Source: an uncultured Woeseiaceae bacterium (GTDB taxonomy: Bacteria > Pseudomonadota > Gammaproteobacteria > Steroidobacterales > Woeseiaceae). Taken from it: DNA of 64,000 nucleotides. The position numbers were made by a program, and so were the translations under genes. Positions 1 through 8,151 of this stretch are shown piece after piece (the stretch's first letter is position 1; every line of letters starts with the position of its first letter). The DNA lies in the NCBI GenBank assembly GCA_947259985.1, contig CAMYOJ010000026.1, positions 1-64,000 on the forward strand, given 5' to 3'. The notes beneath the pieces are model-generated. The model did no database searches, was not told the DNA's origin, and saw nothing but the letters and a program-made list of their open reading frames with translations.

Positions 1-448
1 GCTCGCGGTGCCAGGCCGGACGCTTGATCTCGGGGTAGATCCCGACAGGCCGGCCATGGGTTTCCATCAGTTGCGCTATGAACTCGAGTTCCTCGGCCAG
101 CGTCTGCACCCGGTAGACCTCGTCCGTTGAATTGAATCGTCCGCGGTAAACGGGCTGGCCTTGCGCATCAGTGCGCTCGTGGACAATCAGCTGCTTGATC
201 TCGGCCAGCGTGAAATCCCTGGCATAGTAACGACCGTCGCTCCTGTTCCTGTCCGGAAAAAGCTGCGCCACATTGGTGACGCGGTCCAGGTGGATGTCGT
301 GCAGTACGACGAGGGCGTCGTCGGCGGTCGCCACGACGTCCTGTTCCAGGTAGTCGGCTCGCATGGTGTAAGCGAGGGCCTTGGCCGCAAAAGTGTGTTC
401 GGGGGCGTGCCCGCATGCGCCGCGATGTGCGATTACGACGGGCCGCAT
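1..448 (-). CDS. glpQ: Glycerophosphodiester phosphodiesterase, GlpQ type (3' end outside window)
   Basis: This gene hydrolyses glycerophosphodiesters to glycerol-3-phosphate and an alcohol. It runs off the left edge, so only the first 149 codons are visible. The N-terminus carries the catalytic IAHRGACGHAPEHT segment (the His-Arg and Glu of the family), then LEQDVV and LHDIHLDRVTNV, followed by the FPDRNRSDGRYY and GIYPEIK segments that mark the GlpQ subfamily rather than cytoplasmic UgpQ. The ATG at 448 is preceded directly by an in-frame TAG, so the start is fixed. No signal peptide precedes the catalytic motif, although E. coli GlpQ is periplasmic; this copy may act in the cytoplasm. The TIR-like gene lies 45 bp upstream on the same strand across an AT-rich spacer. 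Confidence 0.9.
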   Translation of the reverse strand, partial: MRPVVIAHRGACGHAPEHTFAAKALAYTMRADYLEQDVVATADDALVVLHDIHLDRVTNVAQLFPDRNRSDGRYYARDFTLAEIKQLIVHERTDAQGQPVYRGRFNSTDEVYRVQTLAEELEFIAQLMETHGRPVGIYPEIKRPAWHRE

Positions 449-493
449 CTACCAAATCACTTTAATAATGATAAATAAGTAATTGTTTTCAAA

Positions 494-973
494 CTATTCG
501 TCAATTGGTCCGTCCTCATCGAAACCCGGGAAGTCGATCACCTCCCACCGCGATGTGTCCTCGCCGCGCGCCTGTCGTTTGAGGGCGTCGACCATCTCCC
601 GGTCGTTCCATTCGATCTGTTCGGCGCAACGTCCGAGGATCTCGGCAGGAGTCTCGGCCATGCCACCGAAGGGCTTGATCGAGATCATCTTGATTTTGTT
701 GGCGTCAGCTACGTCCATCATGAATTTGACGAGGTCCTTTTTCTGTTCGTACAGGGCCGGAAGCACAAATACGGCCTCCGCCTGCTTGATCTGGGCGATT
801 AGCTCGTCTTTGATGGCCTGCAGACCGCCCGTGGTCGGAATGTTCTCGGGTTTGCTGACATTGAGGTAATAGAAACGGTCGACGCTCTCGAGAAATTCGA
901 ACACCCTGAGATAATCGTCGCTTTCGTCGAAACTGTGGGTCGCGAATACGCGGATTGGGTTTCTTTCAGACAC
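494..973 (-). CDS. TIR-like (MTH538/DUF1863-type) small protein
   Basis: A 159-residue cytoplasmic protein. The first strand and loop (RVFATHSFDESDDYLRVFEF), the internal repeat of alternating strands and helices, and the segment LIAQIKQAEAVFVLPALYEQ followed by KKDLVKFMMDVA and KIKMISIKP resemble TIR-like domains of the MTH538/DUF1863 group, which share a flavodoxin-like fold. The assignment is by pattern only. It stands alone, divergent from the EEP gene and 45 bp upstream of glpQ, with no partner typical of a Thoeris or other TIR defence locus. The acidic tail ends the protein. It could equally be a nucleotide-binding housekeeping protein; no catalytic Glu can be named with assurance. Confidence 0.6.
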   Translation of the reverse strand: MSERNPIRVFATHSFDESDDYLRVFEFLESVDRFYYLNVSKPENIPTTGGLQAIKDELIAQIKQAEAVFVLPALYEQKKDLVKFMMDVADANKIKMISIKPFGGMAETPAEILGRCAEQIEWNDREMVDALKRQARGEDTSRWEVIDFPGFDEDGPIDE

Positions 974-1100
974 CGTTTGCTCCGTTTCTGCTCCGTTGCG
1001 CGCCCTATTTTAGCCAATTCGACGGGCGCTCGCCCGAACCACGTCATCGTATGTCAATAACGGTTCCCCTGCCCCGGGGGTTTCGGTATCGTAGCGCCGC

Positions 1101-1835
1101 ATGCGGCTACTTTTATACAACATCCGGTACGCGGTTGGCGGCGGTGCGAGCATGCACATGCCGATTCCCGGCGCCGGCTACGTGCTCGGCAACCAAAGCG
1201 TCCTTCCCGAGATCACTCGATTCATCAAGTCTCTCGACCCCGACGTTGTTGGTCTGATCGAGGTTGATACAGGCTCGATACGCAGTCGCAAGGTCAACCA
1301 GGCGGAGAAGATCGCCGCGGATCTCGGCATGAATACGTCCTACGAAACCAAGTACGGGGAAAAATCCCTGAACCAGATCCTGCCGATCGTGCGCAAGCAG
1401 GGCAATGCATTCATGGCTGCCCCACGCGTTCATGGTGAAAAGTTTCACTATTTTGATACCGGTATCAAGCGCCTTATCATCGAACTCGAAATGGACGACT
1501 ACGCGGTCTTCCTGGTGCACCTGTCGCTCAAGTACCGCCACCGCCACCTGCAGCTCAGGCGGCTCTATGACCTCATCCAGGAAACCAGCAAGCCCGTTGT
1601 CGTTGCCGGTGACTTCAACACCTTCTGGGGCGAAAACGAGATCTACCTGTTCATGAAGGCGGCCGGCCTGACGTCCGCGAATATCGAAAGCCTGCCCACC
1701 TACCCGAGCCGGGCGCCGCGCAAGGAGCTGGATTTTATTCTTTACCAGGACGGCATCCAGGTGACCGGATTCGACGTGCCCGATGTGAAGCTATCCGACC
1801 ACCTGCCCCTGGTTTGTGATTTCGAACTTGCCTGA
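1101..1835 (+). CDS. Endonuclease/exonuclease/phosphatase (EEP) family hydrolase
   Basis: A 244-residue metal-dependent phosphoesterase. The family motifs appear in order: LLLYNIRYAVGG at the N-terminus (metal-site Asn), VVGLIEVD (catalytic Glu), FLVHLSLKYRHRHLQ, VVVAGDFNTF (GDFN) and KLSDHLPLVCDF (SDH) at the C-terminus. No signal peptide or membrane segment is visible. Substrate cannot be told from sequence; relatives act on DNA, phospholipids or inositol phosphates. It ends 15 bp before the beta-oxidation gene on the same strand, so the two are probably co-transcribed. The short distance to the divergent TIR-like gene (127 bp) leaves room for the shared promoter region. Confidence 0.85.
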   Translation: MRLLLYNIRYAVGGGASMHMPIPGAGYVLGNQSVLPEITRFIKSLDPDVVGLIEVDTGSIRSRKVNQAEKIAADLGMNTSYETKYGEKSLNQILPIVRKQGNAFMAAPRVHGEKFHYFDTGIKRLIIELEMDDYAVFLVHLSLKYRHRHLQLRRLYDLIQETSKPVVVAGDFNTFWGENEIYLFMKAAGLTSANIESLPTYPSRAPRKELDFILYQDGIQVTGFDVPDVKLSDHLPLVCDFELA

Positions 1836-1850
1836 CGAGAGTAAGCAAAA

Positions 1851-3866
1851 ATGACCCAACACTGGAAAACCGAAACCGACGCCGACGGCATTGTCTGGCT
1901 GTGCCTCGATAAAGCCGACGCCAAGGCCAACGTATTGTCTTCGGACGTAATGCTCGAGCTGAGTACTGTCCTCGAATCACTCGAGGCACAGACACCCACC
2001 GGGCTCGTATTGTATTCGGGCAAGAGCGGCAGCTTCGTCATGGGCGCCGATATCAACGAGTTCACGAAGATCGAATCGAAAGAACTCGCTTACGATCTCG
2101 TGCGCCAGGGACAGCAGCTTTTTGACCGAATCGAAGCCCTGCCCTGTCCGACGGCGGTTGCTATCAACGGCGTTTGCATGGGCGGCGGTCTCGAGATCGC
2201 CATGGCCTGCGACTACCGGCTCGCGATCGAGACCGACAAGAAGACACTGGGCCTGCCCGAGGTCAAGCTCGGCTTGCATCCTGGATTCGGAGGCACCGTA
2301 AGGGCCGTACAGATCTGTGGCGTGCGTGCCGGCATGCCGCTGATGTTGACCGGCAACCCGGTCAATCCGGCAAAGGCAAAGCGCATCGGGCTTGTCGATC
2401 GAATCTGCAACGAGGACGAGTGGCGTCAGGCTGCGAAGCAACTCATCGATGCCGCACCGCCGAAGCAGCGCATGCCGCTTGTCGACAGGTTTCTGAACCT
2501 CGGTATCGCGCGGCCGTTCGTCAAGAACATGCTGCTGAACCAGGTGCGCAGCAAGGCGCGCAAGGAGCACTATCCGGCTCCGTACGCGATGATCGACATC
2601 TGGGCGTCTGACGGCGCATCGCCGAAAACCGGCTACGAAGCAGAGGCGCGCAGCTTTGCCGATCTCATGTCCTCGAGCACGGCGCAGAATTTGATTCGTG
2701 TGTTCTTCCTGCAGAGCAAGCTCAAGGGCCAGGGTAACCGGGTCGATAGCAAGATCGAACACGTACACGTCGTTGGCGCCGGCGTCATGGGTGGCGACAT
2801 CGCGGCCTGGTGCGCGCTGCGTGGCCATACTGTGACGTTGCAGGACCGCCAGCAAAAGTACATAGACCCTGCAATAGAGCGCGCGGAGAAGTTGTTCGCG
2901 AAGCGCGTGCGCGACGATCAGAAGCGCCGGCAGACCACGGACAGGCTGCGGGCTGACGTCGCCGGCGACGGGGCGGCAGAGGCCGACCTGATCATCGAAG
3001 CGATCTACGAGAATCTCGAGGCCAAGCAGGAGCTCTACAAGGCACTCGAGGCCAAGATGAAACCCGGTGCGCTGCTCTCGAGCAACACTTCCAGTATTCG
3101 CCTCGAGGATCTGCGCACGGTGCTCAGCGAGCCGCGGCGCTTTATCGGCCTGCATTTCTTTAATCCCGTTGCCATGTTGCCGCTCGTCGAAGTCATTCGC
3201 TGCGAAGACACCGAGCAGGAAGCGCTCGACATCGGTTTCGCGTTCACGAAGGGTATCGGCAAGCTGCCGCTCGAATGTGCCAGCTCCCCGGGTTTCGTCG
3301 TCAATCGCATCCTCGCGCCCTACATGGCCGAGGCCATGCACCTCGCGGAGGAAGGTGTGCCACTTCCCGAGATCGACAAGGCGGCGGAGGCGTTCGGCAT
3401 GCCCATGGGGCCCGTGGAACTCGTGGACAGCGTCGGGCTCGACGTCGCCCTGCATGTTTCCAGGGTCCTCGGCGAAGCAATGAACAGGCCGATTCCCGAG
3501 CGTCTCGGAGCGATGGTCGAGAAAGGTCTTCTTGGGCGCAAGTCCGGCCAGGGGTTCTATCGCTGGGAGGATGGCAAGGCCGTCAAACCGGCGTCAGGCG
3601 AAGGCACGGTACCGGCCGAGATTCAGGATCGCCTGATACTGCCAATGGTCAACGAGGCCGTTGCCTGCCTGCACGAAGGCGTGGTTGCAGAAGCAGACCT
3701 GCTCGACGCCGGCGTCATTTTCGGCACGGGCTTTGCGCCGTTCCGCGGCGGGCCGCTGAATTACGCGCGGGAACGCGGTATCCAGGAGGTACTGGCGGTA
3801 CTCGGGCGCCTTGCGGGGACGCATGGCGAGCGATTTTCGCCACACAGTGGCTGGTCCGAGCTGTGA
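1851..3866 (+). CDS. fadJ: Fatty-acid oxidation multifunctional alpha subunit (enoyl-CoA hydratase / 3-hydroxyacyl-CoA dehydrogenase)
   Basis: A 671-residue two-activity enzyme that hydrates enoyl-CoA and oxidises 3-hydroxyacyl-CoA. The N-terminal crotonase domain (about 1-270) shows SFVMGADINEF, NGVCMGGGLEIAMACDYRLA and LPEVKLGLHPGFGG, carrying the oxyanion-hole glycines and the paired Glu residues. The dehydrogenase half starts with VHVVGAGVMGGDIAAW (NAD fold) near 305 and has IGLHFFNP with the catalytic His; two C-terminal helical domains follow (PGFVVNRILAPYM, FGTGFAPFRGGP). It is somewhat shorter than E. coli FadB/FadJ (about 715-730). No thiolase partner gene is adjacent, and the neighbours are unrelated to beta-oxidation. 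FadB versus FadJ is not certain. Confidence 0.9.
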   Translation: MTQHWKTETDADGIVWLCLDKADAKANVLSSDVMLELSTVLESLEAQTPTGLVLYSGKSGSFVMGADINEFTKIESKELAYDLVRQGQQLFDRIEALPCPTAVAINGVCMGGGLEIAMACDYRLAIETDKKTLGLPEVKLGLHPGFGGTVRAVQICGVRAGMPLMLTGNPVNPAKAKRIGLVDRICNEDEWRQAAKQLIDAAPPKQRMPLVDRFLNLGIARPFVKNMLLNQVRSKARKEHYPAPYAMIDIWASDGASPKTGYEAEARSFADLMSSSTAQNLIRVFFLQSKLKGQGNRVDSKIEHVHVVGAGVMGGDIAAWCALRGHTVTLQDRQQKYIDPAIERAEKLFAKRVRDDQKRRQTTDRLRADVAGDGAAEADLIIEAIYENLEAKQELYKALEAKMKPGALLSSNTSSIRLEDLRTVLSEPRRFIGLHFFNPVAMLPLVEVIRCEDTEQEALDIGFAFTKGIGKLPLECASSPGFVVNRILAPYMAEAMHLAEEGVPLPEIDKAAEAFGMPMGPVELVDSVGLDVALHVSRVLGEAMNRPIPERLGAMVEKGLLGRKSGQGFYRWEDGKAVKPASGEGTVPAEIQDRLILPMVNEAVACLHEGVVAEADLLDAGVIFGTGFAPFRGGPLNYARERGIQEVLAVLGRLAGTHGERFSPHSGWSEL

Positions 3867-4025
3867 CGCCGGTCACACGCGGTACTTCAGTGGCCGGGAA
3901 ACTGTGCGTTGCTTCACGCTGCTTGACGTAATCGGTACCGGAAGTCGTTGAATTGAAGGTAGAATACGGCGCAGAACTCAGAATACCCAACGCAGAGCGA
4001 GAATCGAGTATCAACAGGACAAGCA

Positions 4026-5072
4026 ATGGCAGCTGAGCAGATAAGCACAGAGCTGCTCCGTGGTTTCTCACCGCTGGACGGACTGAAGCGCGATAACCTT
4101 GCGGCGCTGGCACGCAAGGTACAGATCCGTGAGGCGTCTCCCGGGCAGATATTGTTCAAGGAAGGCGATACCGAGAAACGCACCATTTACGTGATTTCGG
4201 GCACCCTGGAACTCGTCGACCAGGCCAAGGTTGTTGGCAAGATTGAGGGCGGCAGCGAATTCGCCCGCAATCCGGTCGCCCCTGTTTATCCGCGTCGCGT
4301 GACGGCGCGTGCACGGGACCGTGTCCAGTTCATCTCCGTTGACAGTGACCTGCTCGATGTCATGCTGACCTGGGACCAGACCGGTACCTACGAGGTCTCC
4401 GATCTACAGGGCGCGTCCGACCAGGGCAGCGAAGACTGGATGACGATGCTGCTGCAGACCAAGGCATTCCACAAGATTCCGCCGGCCAACATCCAGGCGA
4501 TCTTCATGCGCATGCAGCAGATCAACTACAAGTCTGGCGATGTCATCCTCAAGCAGGGTGCCGAGGGCGACTATTTTTACGTGTTGATACGCGGTTCGGC
4601 TGTCGTGACGCGCGAAACGCCGCTCAGCAAGGAAGGCATCAAGCTGGCCGAACTCAACGTCGGTGATACCTTCGGCGAGGAAGCCCTGATTTCCGAGGCC
4701 AAGCGCAACGCCACCGTGACGATGAAGACCGATGGCGCCGTCATGCGCCTGGGCAAGGAAGACTTCAAGAAGCTCCTCAACGAGCCCATGCTCGACTGGG
4801 TGAGCCGGGCGGACGCCGAGCAGATCATCCAGAACGGCGGGCAGTGGCTGGATGTCAGGTTGCCGAGCGAATTCGAGAATCAGCACCTGGACGGGGCCAT
4901 CAATATCCCGCTGTACTTCATCCGCCTCAAGATATCGACGCTGGAGCAAGACAAGAAATACGTCCTCTGCTGCGACACCGGGCGCCGCAGCTCGGCGGGC
5001 GCATACATTCTCAGCGAGCGTGGCTACCAGGCCTACGTGCTGCGGGGCGGCATCAACCGCGATCAGCCCTGA
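4026..5072 (+). CDS. Two cyclic-nucleotide-binding-like domains fused to a rhodanese domain
   Basis: A 348-residue soluble protein. Residues about 15-125 and 140-245 are two cNMP-binding-like beta barrels; the second is the better match (YKSGDVILKQGAEGDYFYVL, LNVGDTFGEEALISEAKRNA with the phosphate-cassette FGEEAL..RNATV). Residues about 255-345 form a rhodanese domain (DVRLPSEFENQHLDGAINIP) with an active-site loop C-D-T-G-R-R-S. There is no helix-turn-helix, so it is not a CRP-type transcription factor. It stands alone between fadJ and the convergent pilZ. A plausible job is ligand-gated sulfur or redox transfer, but that is inference from architecture. Confidence 0.85.
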   Translation: MAAEQISTELLRGFSPLDGLKRDNLAALARKVQIREASPGQILFKEGDTEKRTIYVISGTLELVDQAKVVGKIEGGSEFARNPVAPVYPRRVTARARDRVQFISVDSDLLDVMLTWDQTGTYEVSDLQGASDQGSEDWMTMLLQTKAFHKIPPANIQAIFMRMQQINYKSGDVILKQGAEGDYFYVLIRGSAVVTRETPLSKEGIKLAELNVGDTFGEEALISEAKRNATVTMKTDGAVMRLGKEDFKKLLNEPMLDWVSRADAEQIIQNGGQWLDVRLPSEFENQHLDGAINIPLYFIRLKISTLEQDKKYVLCCDTGRRSSAGAYILSERGYQAYVLRGGINRDQP

Positions 5073-5122
5073 GCCGGCGCAGCCTGCTTATTCATCAGTT
5101 CCGGGTGCGGCAGTGAGCCGCG

Positions 5123-5157
5123 ATTACATGGCGTAATTACATGGCGTAATTACATGG
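5123..5157. repeat. Short tandem repeat, 13-bp unit, 2.7 copies
   Basis: The unit attacatggcgta occurs at 5123-5135 and 5136-5148 and is continued by attacatgg at 5149-5157. The array overlaps the last two codons and the stop codon of pilZ, so each unit repeats an out-of-gene copy of the pilZ end (Met-stop). It looks like slipped-strand duplication at the pilZ 3' end, with no other evident role. Confidence 0.9.
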
Positions 5158-5488
5158 TATGGGTCGGCTTGTCGCCACCCAGCGCACCGGCCAGGTAGTT
5201 CTCGATCTTTTTCTGCGTGTTGCCCTGGTCCTGGTCGCTGAATTGCACGCCGATGCCGGCCGTGCGCTTGCCCTGTGCGCCCTTCGGGGTCATCCAGATA
5301 ACGGTGCCGGCGACAGGAATCTTCTCTTCCTCGCCCATGAGGTTCAGGAGCATGAAGACTTCGTCGCCCAGGCGGTAGGAGCTGCTGGTCGGGATAAACA
5401 GTCCGCCATTGATGACGTACGGCATGTACGCAAGGTACAGCGCACTCTTGTCCTTGATCGTCAGTGTCAGCAGTCCCGGTTTGCTCAT
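5150..5488 (-). CDS. pilZ: Type IV pilus biogenesis protein PilZ
   Basis: A 112-residue single-domain PilZ protein needed in Pseudomonas and Xanthomonas for type IV pilus assembly, where it works with FimX and PilB. The core LTLTIKDKSALYLAYMP, SYRLGDEVFMLLNLM and GTVIWMTPKGAQGKRTAGIG matches the Pseudomonas PilZ ortholog pattern. The RxxxR c-di-GMP-binding motif is absent from the N-terminus, as in other PilZ orthologs that give the family its name but do not bind the ligand. It overlaps the holB stop by four bases (ATGA) and closes the holB-tmk-mltG operon, the same position as in Pseudomonas. No other pil gene is in the window. Confidence 0.92.
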   Translation of the reverse strand: MSKPGLLTLTIKDKSALYLAYMPYVINGGLFIPTSSSYRLGDEVFMLLNLMGEEEKIPVAGTVIWMTPKGAQGKRTAGIGVQFSDQDQGNTQKKIENYLAGALGGDKPTHTM

Positions 5489-6456
5489 ATCATCAGTTCC
5501 ATGCCATCTGTTGCTGCGCTCGGGCCACAGTGTTCGAGCCCGTCTGCCCAGTCAATCAACAGCCCTTCCAGCGTCAGCTGTACGTTATAGGATCCGCCGG
5601 CCTGGCCGCGCAGTCGATTGATTATGTCTAGATAACAGAACAAATTTCGCCTGTCCATGCGTCGCAGCACAGAATGATCGATTGCGAGTCCCTGGCCCGC
5701 TTCCGTCACAGCGGCTACCGCCATCTGCCTGACCAGCCGCGCCATCCAGTTGAGTACGAAAGATGGGTCCAGTTTGGCCCAGCGCGCCGCCACCTCGATG
5801 GCGGAGCCCCCGCCACGTCCGAGTTCGTTGAGGTCTTTGGCCATGGCTGCAGTGGTTGCCAGCTCGTCCAGCGCGGCGATTGCGGCCAAAGGCGCACCAC
5901 CGGCGACCTGCAGCGCGTCACCCCACGAGGCGCCCGGGTGCAGCTGATCGAGCCATGCCAGGGCCTCGGCCGTAGCCGGAGGCGCAAAATCCAGCCGTTG
6001 GCAGCGGCTGAAAATGGTCGCGGGAAGGCGGCCAACCCGGTCGGCTACGAGGATAAGCAAGGCGTCGCCGGGCGGTTCCTCGAGGGTCTTGAGCAGGCTG
6101 TTGGCCGCGTTCACGGTCATTGCGTTGGCCGGATCAATGATTGCGACCTTGCCGCCGCCCTCGTAACTCGTGAGACTCAGGTTTGAGACCAGCTCGCGGA
6201 TTTGCTCGATGCCAATCGCCTGCTTGTCTTCGGGCGGTGATAGCCACTGCAGATCCGCATGTTCGGGTGTCTCCAGCGGATAGACCGGCAACGCGCCGTG
6301 TGGCTCCAGACCGAGTTTTTGCCCGGACATCCAGGCGGCCGCCGATCGTTTGCCAAGGCCGGCTGGCCCAAGTAACAACACGGCATGCGGCAGCCGTCCC
6401 TGGCGGGCGCGTTCAAGCCAGGATTTCGAAAAATTATTGAGCCAAAATAATTGCAT
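5485..6456 (-). CDS. holB: DNA polymerase III subunit delta'
   Basis: A 323-residue clamp-loader subunit, part of the gamma complex that opens the beta clamp. A P-loop-like stretch (LLLGPAGLGKRSAAAWM) lies near residue 27, followed by KVAIIDPANAMTVNAANSLLKTLEEPP and ATIFSRCQRLDF, the sensor/SRC region of delta'. Odd point: the four-Cys zinc module that E. coli delta' and gamma carry after the P-loop is missing; the matching segment (GLEPHGALPVYPLETPEH) has no Cys. It is translationally coupled to pilZ by an ATGA overlap and lies 24 bp after tmk. Confidence 0.92.
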   Translation of the reverse strand: MQLFWLNNFSKSWLERARQGRLPHAVLLLGPAGLGKRSAAAWMSGQKLGLEPHGALPVYPLETPEHADLQWLSPPEDKQAIGIEQIRELVSNLSLTSYEGGGKVAIIDPANAMTVNAANSLLKTLEEPPGDALLILVADRVGRLPATIFSRCQRLDFAPPATAEALAWLDQLHPGASWGDALQVAGGAPLAAIAALDELATTAAMAKDLNELGRGGGSAIEVAARWAKLDPSFVLNWMARLVRQMAVAAVTEAGQGLAIDHSVLRRMDRRNLFCYLDIINRLRGQAGGSYNVQLTLEGLLIDWADGLEHCGPSAATDGMELMI

Positions 6457-6480
6457 ATAACAGAAACTTACAAAAGTTTT

Positions 6481-7116
6481 TTAAGGTGAATCATAACCTG
6501 TTAGCAGATCGGCGAGCGCTTCCACTTCGGCGCTGACCTCGGCGAGCGACTGCGTCGTATCGATAATGACGAATCGGCTCGGCTCATTGCTGGCGATTTG
6601 CAGGTAACACTCGCGTACTCGCTGGAAGAAATCATGCCGCTCCTGTTCGAAACGATCAGGCGCGCTGCGATTACCGGCCCGTTCCATGCCGACTTCCACG
6701 GGAGCATCCAGCAGGATGGTCAGGTCCGGCCAGATATCCCCGTGGACCCAGTCTGCGATGCGATCGACAGTCTCCATGGGGATGCCGCGGCCTCCTCCCT
6801 GGTACGCCCTGCTCGAGTCGGTAAAGCGGTCACTGATCACCCAGGTACCGGCCTCGAGGGCCGGCAGGATGACGTTATTCACGTTCAGCGAGCGTGCCGC
6901 GAAGATCAGCAGCAGCTCCGCTATTTCGGGAATCGGCTCGTCGCCGCGATGCTGGACGATATTTCGAATGTCCTCAGCCAGGGGCGTGCCACCGGGCTCA
7001 CGGGTAGTCAGGACCCTGTGCCCGGCCGCCTCGATGCGCCTGACCAGCACGTCGATGTTGGTGGACTTGCCAACCCCTTCAATGCCCTCGACCGTGATGA
7101 ACTTGCCGCGTTCCAT
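6481..7116 (-). CDS. tmk: Thymidylate kinase
   Basis: A 211-residue enzyme that phosphorylates dTMP to dTDP. The P-loop VEGIEGVGKSTNIDVL is at residues about 9-24. The DRFTDSSRAYQGGGRGI segment holds the DR motif and the LID-proximal residues, and PDLTILLDAPVEVGMERAG precedes the LID region. Length fits the bacterial family (about 205-215). Its start abuts the mltG stop with no gap, and it is followed by holB, the common tmk-holB pairing for DNA replication genes. Confidence 0.95.
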   Translation of the reverse strand: MERGKFITVEGIEGVGKSTNIDVLVRRIEAAGHRVLTTREPGGTPLAEDIRNIVQHRGDEPIPEIAELLLIFAARSLNVNNVILPALEAGTWVISDRFTDSSRAYQGGGRGIPMETVDRIADWVHGDIWPDLTILLDAPVEVGMERAGNRSAPDRFEQERHDFFQRVRECYLQIASNEPSRFVIIDTTQSLAEVSAEVEALADLLTGYDSP

Positions 7117-8151
7117 TTAGCTGCCTTGTCGTCGTTGCTGGCGGAGTCGGCGCAGGTACTCGGCCACGGCTGCGTCATGCTCGGCTTTTGTCGCAGAGAA
7201 TCGATGGCTGCCATCGCCAAGGCCGGTCGCGACAAAGTAGAGCTCGTTGCCTGGTGCCGGATTAAGCGCCGAACGGATGGCCGCCCTGCCCGGCATGGCA
7301 ATCGGTGTCGGCGGCAGGCCGTGTCGAGTGTAGGTGTTGTACGGCGTATCGGTGCGCAGATGAGTACGCGTCAGGTTGCCGTCGAAGGCCGGTCCTATGC
7401 CGTAGATGACCGTGGGATCGGTCTGCAAGCGCATGCGCTTGTCCAGCCGTCGCGCGAACACGCCGGCGATCCTCGGTCTTTCGTCGGCGCGAGCCGTCTC
7501 TTTTTCCACGATCGACGCAAGAATCAGTGCCTCGTACGCGGTCTTTACGGGGGTCGTGTCGTCGCGCGCCTGCCACTCTTCCTCGAGTACCTGCTGCATT
7601 AATTCGTACGCCTGACTGAGGACTTCCCGATCCGTCGTCGCGCGCGCGAAACGGTAGGTCTCGGGAAGAAACAACCCCTCGGGGTGCAGCACCGTGGCTC
7701 CCAGCTCGGTCAGCAATGCGGGCCAGTCCTCGTCTGTCATCGTAGGCTTGACGGCCTCATTGGCCTGAAGGGCCGCGAGCATGTCGCGATGATTCCAGCC
7801 TTCGACGATCGTGAATGAATACAGCCGCACCTCGCCACTCGTAAACTGCTCGAGTATTGAGCGCGGGGTTGCGCCCGAGGCCAGCAGGTATTCGCCCGCC
7901 TGGATCGTGCCCGCCTCGCCGCTCAAGCGCGCATACAAGCGGAACCAGCGATCGGAGTCGATAAGCCCGATTTCAACGAGTCGCCGCGCTACCGAAGAGA
8001 ATGAGCTGCCGGCCGGAATCTCGAACGCAATGCCCTGTTCCGGAACCGAGACAGGCGTATCCATGAATCGCTGCATCTGCCACGCGCCGGCACCGACGGC
8101 CGCAACGGCAGCCAGCACAGCCAATGTCGAGACGATGCCCAGGCGCTTCAT
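7117..8151 (-). CDS. mltG: Endolytic murein transglycosylase
   Basis: An inner-membrane lytic transglycosylase that cuts nascent glycan strands and ends their elongation. An N-terminal membrane helix (LGIVSTLAVLAAVAAVGAGA) is followed by a LysM-like region and the YceG catalytic core with ASIVEKETARADERPRIAGV, whose Glu is the catalytic residue, and MRLQTDPTVIYGIG. I place the start at the ATG at 8151 (344 residues) because it overlaps the pabC stop as ATGA; a GTG nine bases further up would add three residues. It sits between pabC and tmk, as in many gammaproteobacteria. Confidence 0.93.
   Translation of the reverse strand: MKRLGIVSTLAVLAAVAAVGAGAWQMQRFMDTPVSVPEQGIAFEIPAGSSFSSVARRLVEIGLIDSDRWFRLYARLSGEAGTIQAGEYLLASGATPRSILEQFTSGEVRLYSFTIVEGWNHRDMLAALQANEAVKPTMTDEDWPALLTELGATVLHPEGLFLPETYRFARATTDREVLSQAYELMQQVLEEEWQARDDTTPVKTAYEALILASIVEKETARADERPRIAGVFARRLDKRMRLQTDPTVIYGIGPAFDGNLTRTHLRTDTPYNTYTRHGLPPTPIAMPGRAAIRSALNPAPGNELYFVATGLGDGSHRFSATKAEHDAAVAEYLRRLRQQRRQGS

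Noticed and set aside
1977..3455. 492-codon minus-strand frame opposite fadJ
   Set aside because: It is an antisense shadow of a well-supported gene, with no recognisable domain.
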